This document shows positions 16,683-24,767 of a stretch of 64,000 bases of DNA, one piece after another (position 1 is the stretch's first letter; the number at the start of each line of letters is the position of its first letter). The notes under the pieces were generated by a model that saw nothing but the letters and a program-made list of their open reading frames with translations, searched no databases and was not told the DNA's origin. The stretch is taken from the NCBI RefSeq assembly GCF_000826525.2, contig NZ_LN651328.1, positions 204,432 through 268,431 on the forward strand, read 5' to 3'. This stretch comes from Mobilicoccus massiliensis (lineage in GTDB: Bacteria > Actinomycetota > Actinomycetes > Actinomycetales > Dermatophilaceae). The translations under genes were made by a program, and so were the position numbers.

Positions 16683-16927
16683 TTCCGTGAGGCGAGAAAG
16701 TTGCACCCACTTCTGTAACGCCGCCGTCACACCCCCGACAGGCCGATGACCTCGGCATTCATCGTCCGTTGGCGCATCGGCGGCATCATGGAGGGGCGCC
16801 GCGCGGCCGATGGGCATCGGGCCGCGGCGGTTCCGGATCCGAGCGTGTTCGCCGAGCGTGGACGAACCCACACGGCGTCGACGCTCCCGTGGCCGTGGCA
16901 GCGGCCGAGACAAGGTCCGGAGACGAC

Positions 16928-16957
16928 GATGGCACCCCCGCGGACGGGGGTGCCATC
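16928..16957. terminator. 13-bp stem hairpin, possible terminator
   Basis: GATGGCACCCCCG pairs perfectly with CGGGGGTGCCATC across a 4-base loop. It lies about 350 bases past the Fic-like gene and could stop transcription towards the Tad operon. No U-tract. Confidence 0.45.
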
Positions 16958-17310
16958 GGGCGGTGAACTGGCCGGGTGATCAAGCGTGCGGTCAAAGCCG
17001 TCCGGGTGGGGCCAGCCCACCAACGGACCGGTCCATCAGTGGACTGCCTGCGAGTGGGTACCCGGTTCGTTCACCTGCTCGTCGACTCGAGGATCGCTCT
17101 TCGTGTCGACAGGTTCAGCATGGGCGGCCATCCTGCAGCCGCGCAAGAGCAGACCATGGTGGCGTTCGTCATTGCGGCGTACGCTCATGGTGGGGATGCG
17201 CGGGCCACGGCCTCGACCCTCACGTCCGCACCCTCCTCGAACGCCCCGATTCGCGCCGCAATCCCTCAAGCACCGCAGTCCCTCAAGAGCACTCGGCCCT
17301 CCGGCCGGCA

Positions 17311-18165
17311 TCACGCCCCGGCGTCGAGTCGCCCGGCCCGCACCTCGGTGGCGATCCGCTCCCCCTCGGCCGCGCCGTCTCGCACCGCGCCGGCCACGTG
17401 CCGCACCCACAATTCGATGCCCTCCCGGCTGCCATCCGCGTACGCGGCGAGCGCGCCGAGGTAGGGCGTTCCCACCCGGCGCAGGTGGCCGGCCTCGGGC
17501 ACCGAGACCCCCGTCGGATCGACACCCCCGGCGTGGATCAGCGCACGCTCAAGCGCTCGGGCCACGAGCCCGTTGCCGCGCACGAACGGCCGGACGACGG
17601 CGATCTCGGCGTGGGCGAGGGCGGCGACGAGAACCACCGGGATCCCCGGCGTCCCGGCGCACGACAGTAGCGACGCAACGCCCGCGAGGCGCTCGTCGAC
17701 GTGCGCGAGCGGCTCGCCGAGGTCGGAGAACTCCGGACATCCCTCGCCGCGACGCGGCCGGCCGAGCAGATCCGGGGTGGCGCCGAGAAGCGGCTCGGCG
17801 GCGGCCGTGTGGAGTCGCGCGAGCGCCTGCCGCGGCGAGCTCGTGACGAGGCGGCCGATGTGCTCGGCCTCGGCGGTCGCCTGCATCGCCCCGCGCAGCA
17901 CGGTGAGCGTGGGGTCGGGACGTTCGGGCCATTCGACGGCGCCGATGAGCAGGCCACGGACGACCGCGTCGTCGGATCGGGCCCCGTCCATCTCGGCGGA
18001 GGCCCGGGCTCCTCGGACGCGCGACTCGGCCGCCGCCTCCGGGGCCCGGCGTCGCAGGCCCTCGTGCCAGCGCAGGCGGGTGCACGCCTCGCGCGCCTCG
18101 GTGAGGGCCTCGTCGACGGCCGGCCAGGCGGCGATCGTGCGGAGCGCGTCTGCGGCATCGTTCAT
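17311..18165 (-). CDS. Fic-fold protein with degenerate active site
   Basis: 284 residues. The C-terminal half carries a Fic-like core, VRPFVRGNGLVAR (residues 191-203), in place of HPFxDGNGRxxR: the catalytic His is Arg192, the acidic metal ligand is Arg and the following Arg is Leu. A possible alpha-inhibitory motif, S-A-E-M-D-G, lies at residues 56-61. Fic enzymes transfer AMP to target proteins, but this copy probably cannot by the usual mechanism. Similar RPF-x3-NG proteins occur near Tad genes in other actinobacteria (recollection), so it may serve pilus control. TACGCT lies 7 bases before the ATG, suggesting a leaderless mRNA. Confidence 0.7.
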   Translation of the reverse strand: MNDAADALRTIAAWPAVDEALTEAREACTRLRWHEGLRRRAPEAAAESRVRGARASAEMDGARSDDAVVRGLLIGAVEWPERPDPTLTVLRGAMQATAEAEHIGRLVTSSPRQALARLHTAAAEPLLGATPDLLGRPRRGEGCPEFSDLGEPLAHVDERLAGVASLLSCAGTPGIPVVLVAALAHAEIAVVRPFVRGNGLVARALERALIHAGGVDPTGVSVPEAGHLRRVGTPYLGALAAYADGSREGIELWVRHVAGAVRDGAAEGERIATEVRAGRLDAGA

Positions 18166-18172
18166 GGGCGTC

Positions 18173-18178
18173 AGCGTA
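18173..18178 (-). promoter_or_regulatory. Candidate -10 box (TACGCT), leaderless Fic-like gene
   Basis: TACGCT on the minus strand, 7 bases before ATG 18165. The same hexamer precedes nth and ponA2 in this window. Confidence 0.45.
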
Positions 18179-18257
18179 GGACGGCGGGTTCGGCCACCCG
18201 GGGGAAGGGCCGGCGCGGATGCCTCGCTTGCCTCGGTCCCGTCGTCACGCGGTCGCC

Positions 18258-18287
18258 ACCGGTCGTCACGCGGTCGCCACCGGTCGT
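18258..18287 (+). promoter_or_regulatory. Candidate LytTR-type operator: two direct repeats, 21-bp period
   Basis: ACCGGTCGT occurs at 18258-18266 and 18279-18287, separated by 12 bases, inside a 21-bp tandem repeat (18241-18290). LytTR regulators bind two 9-bp direct repeats about 12-13 bp apart with consensus [TA][AC][CA]GTTN[AG][TG] (family knowledge); each copy matches 8 of 9 positions. It lies 58 bases upstream of lytS, so it could mediate autoregulation by the adjacent LytTR protein. Confidence 0.4.
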
Positions 18288-18332
18288 CACCCCGCCGCGT
18301 CGTCGATCCGGGGTTCGTGCCGGTTCCGGCCG

Positions 18333-18338
18333 TAGAGT
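18333..18338 (+). promoter_or_regulatory. Candidate -10 box (TAGAGT), leaderless lytS-like gene
   Basis: TAGAGT is followed by 6 bases and GTG 18345. Confidence 0.45.
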
Positions 18339-18344
18339 GCGGGA

Positions 18345-19580
18345 GTGACGACGCTCCCGCTCTCCCTGCGGTGGTCGCAGGCCGCCGTGGCCGAGTTGGG
18401 CGCCCAGGCCCCCGTCGTGGTCGCCGTGGCCGTGGTCGCCGTGGCGCTGGTGCTCGTCCTCGTCGCCGTGGCCCTGCGTTCGCGGGGGCGCATCGCCTCC
18501 CCCGAGAGCACCGCCACGTACCGCACGCTCCACGCCGCCTCGACGGCCGCGCGCCACCTGCGTCACGGGCTCACCCCCGATGCCGCCGCGCGCGCCGCCC
18601 GAGACCTGCGACCCCTGCTCGGCGTCGACGCCGTCGCCATCGGTGACGCCGGAGGCGTGCTCGCGTGGGAGGGCGAGGCCGACCATCACCGTGCGGACTT
18701 CGCCGAGCAGGTGGGGGTCGTGCTCTCCAGCGGTCGCACGATGCGGCTCGACGAGCGTCGCGTGAGCTGCGACGATCCTGATTGCCTGCTGCGCGCCGCC
18801 ATCCTCGCGCCCGTCGTGAGCGACCACCGGGTCGTCGCGGTGCTCGCCTCCTACCACCGCGGGTCGACGAGCGATCTCGTGCGCGCCACCGAGGCCGTGG
18901 CCGTGTGGATCGCGGCGCAGATCGACATCGCCGAACTCGGCCGTGAACGCGGCCGCGTCGTCGAGGCCGAGTTGCGGGCGTTGCGGGCCCAGATCAGCCC
19001 GCACTTCATCTACAACTCCCTCGCCGCCATCGCCTCGTTCGTGCGCACCGATCCCGACCGGGCACGCGAGTTGCTGCTCGACTTCGCCGACTTCACCCGG
19101 TACAGCTTTCGCCGCACCCGGCCCCTCACCCCGCTCGCGGACGAACTCGTCAACATCGAGCGCTACCTCGTGCTCGAGGAGGCCCGGTTCGGCGATCGGA
19201 TGCAGGTCCACCTGCGGGTGGCGCCCGAGGTGCTCGGTGTGCGGGTGCCCTCGTTCGCCATCCAGCCGCTGGTGGAGAACGCGGTCCAGCACGGTATCGA
19301 GGCCGCCACGGGCGTCGGCACCATACGCATCGAGGCCCACGACATGGGGACGGAGGCCGAGATCGTCATCGAGGACGACGGCGCGGGGGCCGACCCCGAG
19401 CGCATCCGCGCCGTCCTCGCAGGGGACGAGGCCGGCGACCACGTCGGCATGGCCAACGTCGACGCCAGGTTGCGCCAGACGTTCGGCGACGAATACGGCC
19501 TCACCGTGGAGACGGCCGTCGGCGCGGGCACGAAGGTCTGCTTTCGCGTGCCCAAGTTCCATCCCGACGCCGACGAGTGA
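18345..19580 (+). CDS. Sensor histidine kinase, LytS/YehU (His_kinase) family
   Basis: 411 residues. One membrane helix (about 22-44), a GAF-like cytoplasmic region (about 55-195) with a CDDPDC pair of cysteines at 142-147, then the LytS-type phosphoacceptor His220 in QISPHFIYNSL, and an ATP-binding domain with VENAVQHGIE and DDGAGAD. Unlike classical LytS it lacks the multi-helix 5TM domain. It precedes a LytTR response regulator and a symporter operon, an arrangement reminiscent of the pyruvate-sensing YpdAB and BtsSR systems of E. coli. The signal is unknown; the cysteine pair suggests a redox or metal input (inference). Confidence 0.87.
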   Translation: MTTLPLSLRWSQAAVAELGAQAPVVVAVAVVAVALVLVLVAVALRSRGRIASPESTATYRTLHAASTAARHLRHGLTPDAAARAARDLRPLLGVDAVAIGDAGGVLAWEGEADHHRADFAEQVGVVLSSGRTMRLDERRVSCDDPDCLLRAAILAPVVSDHRVVAVLASYHRGSTSDLVRATEAVAVWIAAQIDIAELGRERGRVVEAELRALRAQISPHFIYNSLAAIASFVRTDPDRARELLLDFADFTRYSFRRTRPLTPLADELVNIERYLVLEEARFGDRMQVHLRVAPEVLGVRVPSFAIQPLVENAVQHGIEAATGVGTIRIEAHDMGTEAEIVIEDDGAGADPERIRAVLAGDEAGDHVGMANVDARLRQTFGDEYGLTVETAVGAGTKVCFRVPKFHPDADE

Positions 19581-19706
19581 GCGCCGAGTGAGGCGGTGAC
19601 GAGTGAGACGCCGAGTGGGGTGAGCAACGCCCTGAGACCACCGGCGACGGCGGCCTCATGCCACGGCCTGTCGCGTCGTTCACCACGTCCGTGGCCTCAC
19701 CTCCCG

Positions 19707-19712
19707 TAATCT
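19707..19712 (+). promoter_or_regulatory. Candidate -10 box (TAATCT), leaderless response regulator gene
   Basis: TAATCT followed by 6 bases and ATG 19719; no ribosome binding site between. The 138-base gap after lytS would leave room for this internal promoter. Confidence 0.5.
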
Positions 19713-19718
19713 TCTCGC

Positions 19719-20495
19719 ATGGCAGCAGAGCCTGCCGGGCCGACGACGCCCGGCCTGCGTGCCCTCGTCGTCGACGACGAGGCGCCGACCCGTGCGGAGC
19801 TGGCGTGGTTGTTGGAGCAGGACGACCGCGTCGGCGAGGTTCGCACGGCCGCGAACGGGGCCGACGCGCTGCGGGCCCTCGACCAGTCGCCCGCCGACGT
19901 CCTCTTCTGTGACATCCGGATGCCGGGCCTCGACGGCATGGAGCTCGCTCGTGTCCTCGCCCGCTTCGCCGAGCGTCCGCAGATCGTCTTCGTCACCGCC
20001 TACGAGCAGCATGCCGTGGATGCGTTCGACGTCTCCGCGACCGACTACCTGGTCAAGCCGGTGCGGGCGACGCGCCTGGCCGAGGCCGTGCGACGGGTCG
20101 TCCTGGCCCGTGGCGGGTCCTCGTCCTCGGCCTCCACGCCGACCGTGCCCGACGAGACGATCCCGGTCGAGCTCGGTGGCGTGACGTCGTTCGTGCAGCG
20201 CTCCGACGTGCTCTACGTGCAGGCCCAGGGCGACTACGCCCGGTTGCACACCGCGGAGGGCTCTCACCTGTTGCGCGTCTCGCTCACCATGCTCGAGGAG
20301 AGGTGGGCCGAGGCCGGTTTCGCCCGCATCCACCGCAGCACGCTGGTCTCGCTGCCCGCCATCACCCAGGTGCGCACCGACGGAGGCCGCAGCGTCGTCG
20401 TCGTGGGCGACGGCATCGAGCTGCAGGTGAGCCGTCGGCACAGCCGCGACCTGCGGGAGCGGCTCGTCCGGCTGCCGCGTCGCGGATCGTCGTGA
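19719..20495 (+). CDS. LytTR-family response regulator
   Basis: 258 residues. The receiver domain (about 14-130) has the acidic pair DD at 19-20, phosphoacceptor Asp65 in LFCDIRMPG, Thr in FVTAY and Lys in YLVKPVR. The LytTR DNA-binding domain (about 150-255) includes VLYVQAQGDYARLHT and FARIHRSTLVSL. It would be phosphorylated by the upstream kinase and bind direct repeats; candidates lie at 18258-18287 and 22664-22699. Its stop overlaps the next GTG (GTGA), tying it to the transporter genes. Confidence 0.93.
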   Translation: MAAEPAGPTTPGLRALVVDDEAPTRAELAWLLEQDDRVGEVRTAANGADALRALDQSPADVLFCDIRMPGLDGMELARVLARFAERPQIVFVTAYEQHAVDAFDVSATDYLVKPVRATRLAEAVRRVVLARGGSSSSASTPTVPDETIPVELGGVTSFVQRSDVLYVQAQGDYARLHTAEGSHLLRVSLTMLEERWAEAGFARIHRSTLVSLPAITQVRTDGGRSVVVVGDGIELQVSRRHSRDLRERLVRLPRRGSS

Positions 20496-20878
20496 CCACG
20501 CCCGGCCGAGGACACGCCCCGCGTCGGGTGCGGATCACCTCGCCACGCCAGACCGCGAGCCGGGCCCACCGCGGTTCCCGCTACCGCGACCTGGAGGAGG
20601 AGACCGCGCTCGGCGAGGTCTATCTCGACTCCATCCTGCGCACCCAACGCCGCCTCACGTTCTCCCTCGTCATCTGCGTCGCGCTCATGGTGCTGCTCCT
20701 GCCGGGCCTCCTACTCCTCGCGCCGGAGGTCGTGCCGGTGGGCGGTGTCGGAGTGCCGGCATCTTGGGTGGGGCTCGGGGTGCTCGTCTATCCCGCCGCG
20801 GTGCTCCTCACGTACTGGTACGTGCGTGCCGCCGAGCGCGTGGAGAGCGAGTTCGGCGAGCTCATGGATCTTCCGTGA
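20492..20878 (+). CDS. DUF485-like small membrane protein, partner of the first symporter
   Basis: 128 residues with two membrane helices (about 56-76, LVICVALMVLLLPGLLLL, and 85-110), a basic N-terminus and an acidic end (ERVESEFGELMD). Small two-helix proteins of this sort (YjcH, MctB) are encoded directly before acetate or monocarboxylate symporters. GTG 20492 overlaps the regulator stop, and its own stop overlaps the symporter GTG, so regulator, partner and symporter are one translationally coupled unit. Confidence 0.75.
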   Translation: MTTPGRGHAPRRVRITSPRQTASRAHRGSRYRDLEEETALGEVYLDSILRTQRRLTFSLVICVALMVLLLPGLLLLAPEVVPVGGVGVPASWVGLGVLVYPAAVLLTYWYVRAAERVESEFGELMDLP

Positions 20879-22380
20879 CCGCACCGTTCGTCGTCCTCGC
20901 CATCGCGGTGACGTGCATCGCGACGGTCGTCGGCGGCGTCCACGGCGTGCGCCTGTCGCGCACGACCTCCGACTTCTACGTCGCCGGCCGCACCGTCACC
21001 CCCTGGCGCAACGCGTTCGCGATCGGCGGTGAATACCTCTCGGCGGCCTCGTTCCTCGGCATCGCCGGGCTCGTGTACGCCTCGGGTGCGGCGATGCTGT
21101 GGTTCCCCGTCGGCTACACCCTCGGCTACGTCGTGCTCGCCGCGGTCATCGCCGCCCCCCTGCGCAGGTCCGGTGCCTACACCGTGCCCGACTTCGCCCA
21201 ACTCCGCTTGGAGAGCGCGCGACTGCGGCTCTTCACCTCGGTTCTCGTCGTGGTCATCGGATGGCTCTACCTCGTGCCGCAGTTGCAAGGGGCCGACATC
21301 GCCGTCGCCACGCTCACCGGAGCCCCCGGCTGGGTGGGCAGCGTCCTCGTCGTCGGTGTCGTGACGATCAACGTGGTCTCGGGCGGCATGCGGTCGGTGA
21401 CCGACCTGCAGGCCGTGCAGTACTGGGTCAAGCTCGTCGCGATCGCGGTGCCTGCCGTGATCCTCGTCGCGATCTGGGCGGCCGACCACCGCCCCTTCCC
21501 CGAGATGCCCGCACCGCGCGTCGAGTCCCTCGGCATGGAGGCCTACTCGACGTATTCCCTGCTCATCGCTCTGTGCCTGGGCACGATGGGGCTGCCGCAC
21601 GTCGCGGTGCGCTTCTACACCAACCGCGACGGCCGATCCGCGCGCCGCACCACCGTCCCGGTCATCGGGCTGCTCGGGCTCTTCTACCTCTTCCCGCCGG
21701 TCTACGCCGTGCTCGGACGCGCCTACCTGCCGACGCTGCCGCCCGGCGGTCAGGCCGATCAGATCGTGCTGCTCCTGCCCCACGTCATCGCGCCGGGGGC
21801 GATCGGCGAGGCCCTCGTCGTCGTGCTCTCGGTCGGAGCGTTCGCCGCGTTCCTCTCGACCGCCTCCGGGCTCGCGGTCGCGGTGACCGGGGTCATCGAC
21901 CAGGATCTCGTGCGTCCTCGTCTGCGTCGATGGACCGGCGACGACGTCGACGGCATCTTCAGCTTCCGGGTCTCCGCCATCATCTCGATGATCGTCCCGC
22001 TGGTCATCACCGTCGCCCTCGGGCACGTGGGCCTGGCGACGATGGTCGGACTCGTGTTCGCCGTCTCGGCGTCGACCCTGTGCCCACTGCTCGCCCTCGG
22101 CGTGTGGTGGCGCGACCTCACCGCTCGCGGCGCCGCCATCGGCATGACCGTCGGCGCGATCGGTTCGCTCGCGGCCACCGTCGTCGTCCTCACCGGCCAT
22201 CTGCCACCCGAGCCCTACGCGGCGTACGTGCAACGGCCGGCGGCGTGGACGGTGCCGCTCGCGTTCGTCACCGCGATCCTCGCCTCGCTCGCCACGGCCG
22301 AGCGGATCCCCCGCAACACCCTGCGCACGATGACCCGCCTGCACACCCCCGAACGCGCGCACTCCGGCCGGCGTCACTGA
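20875..22380 (+). CDS. Sodium:solute symporter (ActP/MctC-like), first copy
   Basis: 501 residues, about 13 membrane helices. SSS-family signatures include DFYVAGRTVTPWRNAFAIGGEYLSAASFLG written in pieces: FYVAGR, GEYLSAASFLGIAG, and GTMGLPHVAVRFYTN. The last is the motif seen in acetate/pyruvate/propionate transporters of this branch. It would import short monocarboxylates with Na+ or H+. The GTG start overlaps the preceding stop (GTGA). Shorter than the second copy (547 residues), mainly at the N-terminus and in a middle loop, so the two may differ in substrate. Confidence 0.88.
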   Translation: MTAPFVVLAIAVTCIATVVGGVHGVRLSRTTSDFYVAGRTVTPWRNAFAIGGEYLSAASFLGIAGLVYASGAAMLWFPVGYTLGYVVLAAVIAAPLRRSGAYTVPDFAQLRLESARLRLFTSVLVVVIGWLYLVPQLQGADIAVATLTGAPGWVGSVLVVGVVTINVVSGGMRSVTDLQAVQYWVKLVAIAVPAVILVAIWAADHRPFPEMPAPRVESLGMEAYSTYSLLIALCLGTMGLPHVAVRFYTNRDGRSARRTTVPVIGLLGLFYLFPPVYAVLGRAYLPTLPPGGQADQIVLLLPHVIAPGAIGEALVVVLSVGAFAAFLSTASGLAVAVTGVIDQDLVRPRLRRWTGDDVDGIFSFRVSAIISMIVPLVITVALGHVGLATMVGLVFAVSASTLCPLLALGVWWRDLTARGAAIGMTVGAIGSLAATVVVLTGHLPPEPYAAYVQRPAAWTVPLAFVTAILASLATAERIPRNTLRTMTRLHTPERAHSGRRH

Positions 22381-22382
22381 CC

Positions 22383-22400
22383 AGGCGGCTCCGGCCGCCT
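22383..22400 (+). terminator. Short GC hairpin after the first symporter operon
   Basis: AGGCGGC-tccg-GCCGCCT starts 3 bases after the stop codon. Stem of 7 bp, stable tetraloop, no U-tract; partial termination is likely at best. Confidence 0.45.
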
Positions 22401-22663
22401 CGTGGGTCGCTTCGTCGGGCTGGTCGTCGGGCCGGTCGTCGGACGCGTCGAGACCCGGCACGGTCACCGGCACCGGTCGCCGGTCCACCTCGCAGGGCAG
22501 GTGGCCCCGCCGCTCAGCGGCGACGGACGACCGTTCGCCGAACGACGGGGCACCGTCAAACGCACTCTGCCACCGTCGGCCTCACGCCCCGGCCGTGGTG
22601 CTGCCGCGACCCCCACCCGTCGCACCACAGTGGGGCAACGCGAGCGCACGGCTCGTGCGTCCG

Positions 22664-22699
22664 ACCGTTCACGAACCCGTTTCACGACTCCGTTCACGA
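22664..22699 (+). promoter_or_regulatory. Candidate LytTR-type operator: three direct repeats of CGTT(T)CACGA
   Basis: CGTTCACGA at 22666-22674, CGTTTCACGA at 22678-22687 and CGTTCACGA at 22691-22699, period 12-13 bases. The first (ACCGTTCAC) and third (TCCGTTCAC) match the 9-base LytTR half-site consensus at 8 positions. The cluster ends 21 bases before the second DUF485 gene, suggesting control of the second transporter by the LytTR regulator about 2.2 kb upstream (inference). Confidence 0.45.
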
Positions 22700-22720
22700 C
22701 CCGACAGGAGGTGCTCGTCG

Positions 22721-23059
22721 GTGGACACGTCAGCCTCGGCAGCCTCGCCCTCGTATCGCCAGGTGCAGGAGAGCAGCCAGTTCCAGGATCTGCGGCGCAG
22801 GTTCCGCAGCTTCGTCTTTCCCTGCACGATCTTCTTCCTCGCCTGGTACTTCGCCTACGTCATCCTCGCGGCGTACTTTCCCGAGTTCATGTCGATCAAG
22901 GTGTTCTCGAACATCAACATCGGCCTGATCCTCGGATTCGCGCAGTTCCTCACGACGTTCGGCATCACGATCGCCTACGTGCGTTGGGCCGACAAGCAGT
23001 TCGACCCCCGCGCCGACGCCATTCGCGAGGAGATCATGGGAGTGGGTGAGCACAAGTGA
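22721..23059 (+). CDS. DUF485 family membrane protein, partner of the second symporter
   Basis: 112 residues. Two membrane helices (about 34-55, FPCTIFFLAWYFAYVILAAYF, and 68-88) flank a short loop, followed by RWADKQFDPRADAIREEI, the typical DUF485 ending. AGGAGG lies 9 bases before GTG 22721. The stop overlaps the symporter GTG (GTGA), as in yjcH-actP operons. Confidence 0.9.
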   Translation: MDTSASAASPSYRQVQESSQFQDLRRRFRSFVFPCTIFFLAWYFAYVILAAYFPEFMSIKVFSNINIGLILGFAQFLTTFGITIAYVRWADKQFDPRADAIREEIMGVGEHK

Positions 23060-24699
23060 ACGCCTTGCAGTCCCTCACCCCGGCACTCGCGCCGATGGAG
23101 GGCGGGAGCACCGACGTCGGCAACCCGATCCTCAACATCTCGATCTTCGTCGTCTTCGTCGTCGTCACGCTGACCGTCGTCATCAAGGTCGCCTCCGGCA
23201 AGAAGACCGCGGCCGAGTACTACACCGGCGGCGCGGCGTTCTCGGGTGGCCAGAACGGCCTCGCGATCGCCGGCGACTACCTCTCGGCGGCCTCGTTCCT
23301 CGGCATCGCCGGCGCGATCGCCCTGCAGGGCTACGACGGCTTCCTCTACTCCATCGGCTTCCTCGTCGCCTGGCTCGTGGCGCTGCTGCTCGTCGCCGAG
23401 CTCATGCGCAACACGGGCCGGTTCACGATGGCCGACGTCCTCTCGTTCCGGCTGCGCCAGCGCCCGGTGCGCCTCGCCGCCGCGACGAGCACCCTCGCCG
23501 TGTCGTTCTTCTACCTGCTCGCCCAGATGGCCGGTGCGGGTGGTCTCGTCGCGCTGCTGCTCGGCCTCACCGGTCGGACGGCGATCAACGTCGTCATCGC
23601 GGTCGTCGGCGTCGTCATGATCGGCTACGTGATGATCGGCGGCATGAAGGGCACGACCTGGGTGCAGATCATCAAGGCGTGCCTGCTCATCGCGGCCGCC
23701 GCGCTCATGTCGGTGTGGGTCCTCGGCCTCAACGGGTTCAGCCTGCCGCAGGTCATGGACGCCGCGGTCGCGAACTCCGGCAAGGTCGGCGAGGCGCTGC
23801 TCAACCCGGGTCTGAAGTACGGCAAGAGCGATCTCACCAAGCTCGACTTCGTCTCGCTGTCGATGGCCCTCGTGCTCGGTACCGCCGGCCTGCCGCACGT
23901 GCTCATCCGGTTCTACACGGTGCCCACCAGCAAGCAGGCCCGAAAGTCGGTCGAGGTCGCGATCTGGCTCATCGGCGCGTTCTACCTGTTCACGCTGCTC
24001 ATCGGCTACGGCGCCGCGGCGCTCGTGGGGCCGGAGCGCATCAACGCCGCGGCCGGAAAGGCCAACTCGGCCGCGCCGCTGCTCGCACTCGAACTCGGTG
24101 GCCCGATCTTCCTCGCCATCATCTCGGGCATCGCGTTCGCGACCATCCTCGCCGTCGTCGCCGGCCTGACGATCACGACGAGCGCGACGATCGCCCACGA
24201 CATCTACAACGAGGTCATCAAGCGCGGCCAGGCCTCGCAGGAGAACGAGGTGCGGGTCGCTCGGATCGCGACCGTCGCCGTCGGCATCATCGCCATCGTC
24301 GGTGGCGTGCTCGCCTACGGTCAGAACATCGCGTTCCTCGTGGCACTGGCGTTCTCGGTGGCGGCCAGCGCCAACCTGCCGACGATCCTCTACTCGCTGT
24401 TCTGGAAGCGCTTCAACACCCGCGGCGCTCTGTGGAGCATCTACGGCGGCCTCGCCTCCTGCCTGCTGCTGATCTTCTTCTCCCCCGTCACCTCGGGCAA
24501 GGAGACGTCGATCTTCCCCCACCTCGACTTCGCCTTCTACCCGCTGGAGAACCCCGGCATCATCTCCATTCCCCTCGGGTTCTTCCTCGGCTGGCTCGGC
24601 TCGATGACGAGCAAGGAGTACAACGAGGCCAAGTTCGCCGAGATGGAGGTCCGCTCCCTCACCGGCGCCGGCGTCACGGGCGAGGTCGTCACGCACTGA
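23056..24699 (+). CDS. actP: Cation/acetate symporter (ActP/MctC-like), second copy
   Basis: 547 residues, 13 predicted membrane helices. Diagnostic pieces: AEYYTGG, NGLAIAGDYLSAASFLG, GTAGLPHVLIRFYTVP and a C-terminal WLGSMTSKEYNE. This branch of the SSS family carries acetate, propionate and pyruvate. The start overlaps the DUF485 stop. A strong 16-bp hairpin follows the gene. acs, about 5 kb away, could convert imported acetate to acetyl-CoA. Confidence 0.92.
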   Translation: MNALQSLTPALAPMEGGSTDVGNPILNISIFVVFVVVTLTVVIKVASGKKTAAEYYTGGAAFSGGQNGLAIAGDYLSAASFLGIAGAIALQGYDGFLYSIGFLVAWLVALLLVAELMRNTGRFTMADVLSFRLRQRPVRLAAATSTLAVSFFYLLAQMAGAGGLVALLLGLTGRTAINVVIAVVGVVMIGYVMIGGMKGTTWVQIIKACLLIAAAALMSVWVLGLNGFSLPQVMDAAVANSGKVGEALLNPGLKYGKSDLTKLDFVSLSMALVLGTAGLPHVLIRFYTVPTSKQARKSVEVAIWLIGAFYLFTLLIGYGAAALVGPERINAAAGKANSAAPLLALELGGPIFLAIISGIAFATILAVVAGLTITTSATIAHDIYNEVIKRGQASQENEVRVARIATVAVGIIAIVGGVLAYGQNIAFLVALAFSVAASANLPTILYSLFWKRFNTRGALWSIYGGLASCLLLIFFSPVTSGKETSIFPHLDFAFYPLENPGIISIPLGFFLGWLGSMTSKEYNEAKFAEMEVRSLTGAGVTGEVVTH

Positions 24700-24717
24700 C
24701 ACTCGTCCTCTCACGAC

Positions 24718-24753
24718 AAGGCCGCTCCGGACAACGATGTCCGGAGCGGCCTT
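24718..24753. terminator. Bidirectional terminator hairpin
   Basis: AAGGCCGCTCCGGACA pairs perfectly with its complement across loop ACGA (16-bp stem). It lies between the convergent symporter and beta-propeller genes, and the outer A/T pairs give short T runs on both strands. Confidence 0.85.
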
Positions 24754-24767
24754 CGTCGTGCGGTGCC

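Larger units (their letters stand above)
16324..17310. other. 987-bp intergenic region upstream of the Tad operon
   Basis: Between the TadZ-like start and the Fic-like gene's stop. It holds a candidate promoter (16654-16682, minus), a hairpin in the predicted leader (16553-16586) and a second strong hairpin (16928-16957). Open frames here (for example 16311-16550 and 16727-17023, minus) have no ribosome binding site or recognisable sequence, and I see no convincing gene. Confidence 0.6.
22381..22720. other. 340-bp gap between the two transporter modules
   Basis: Contains a short terminator-like hairpin just after the first symporter (22383-22400) and a triple direct repeat (22664-22699) just before the second module. 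I see no gene in it. Confidence 0.6.

Noticed and set aside
17311..18165. Fic toxin-antitoxin module
   Set aside because: The catalytic His is missing and there is no antitoxin partner gene; an inhibitory-type motif is within the same chain.
20788..22488. 566-codon minus-strand open frame
   Set aside because: Shadow of the symporter gene with extreme Asp/Arg/Gly/His composition.
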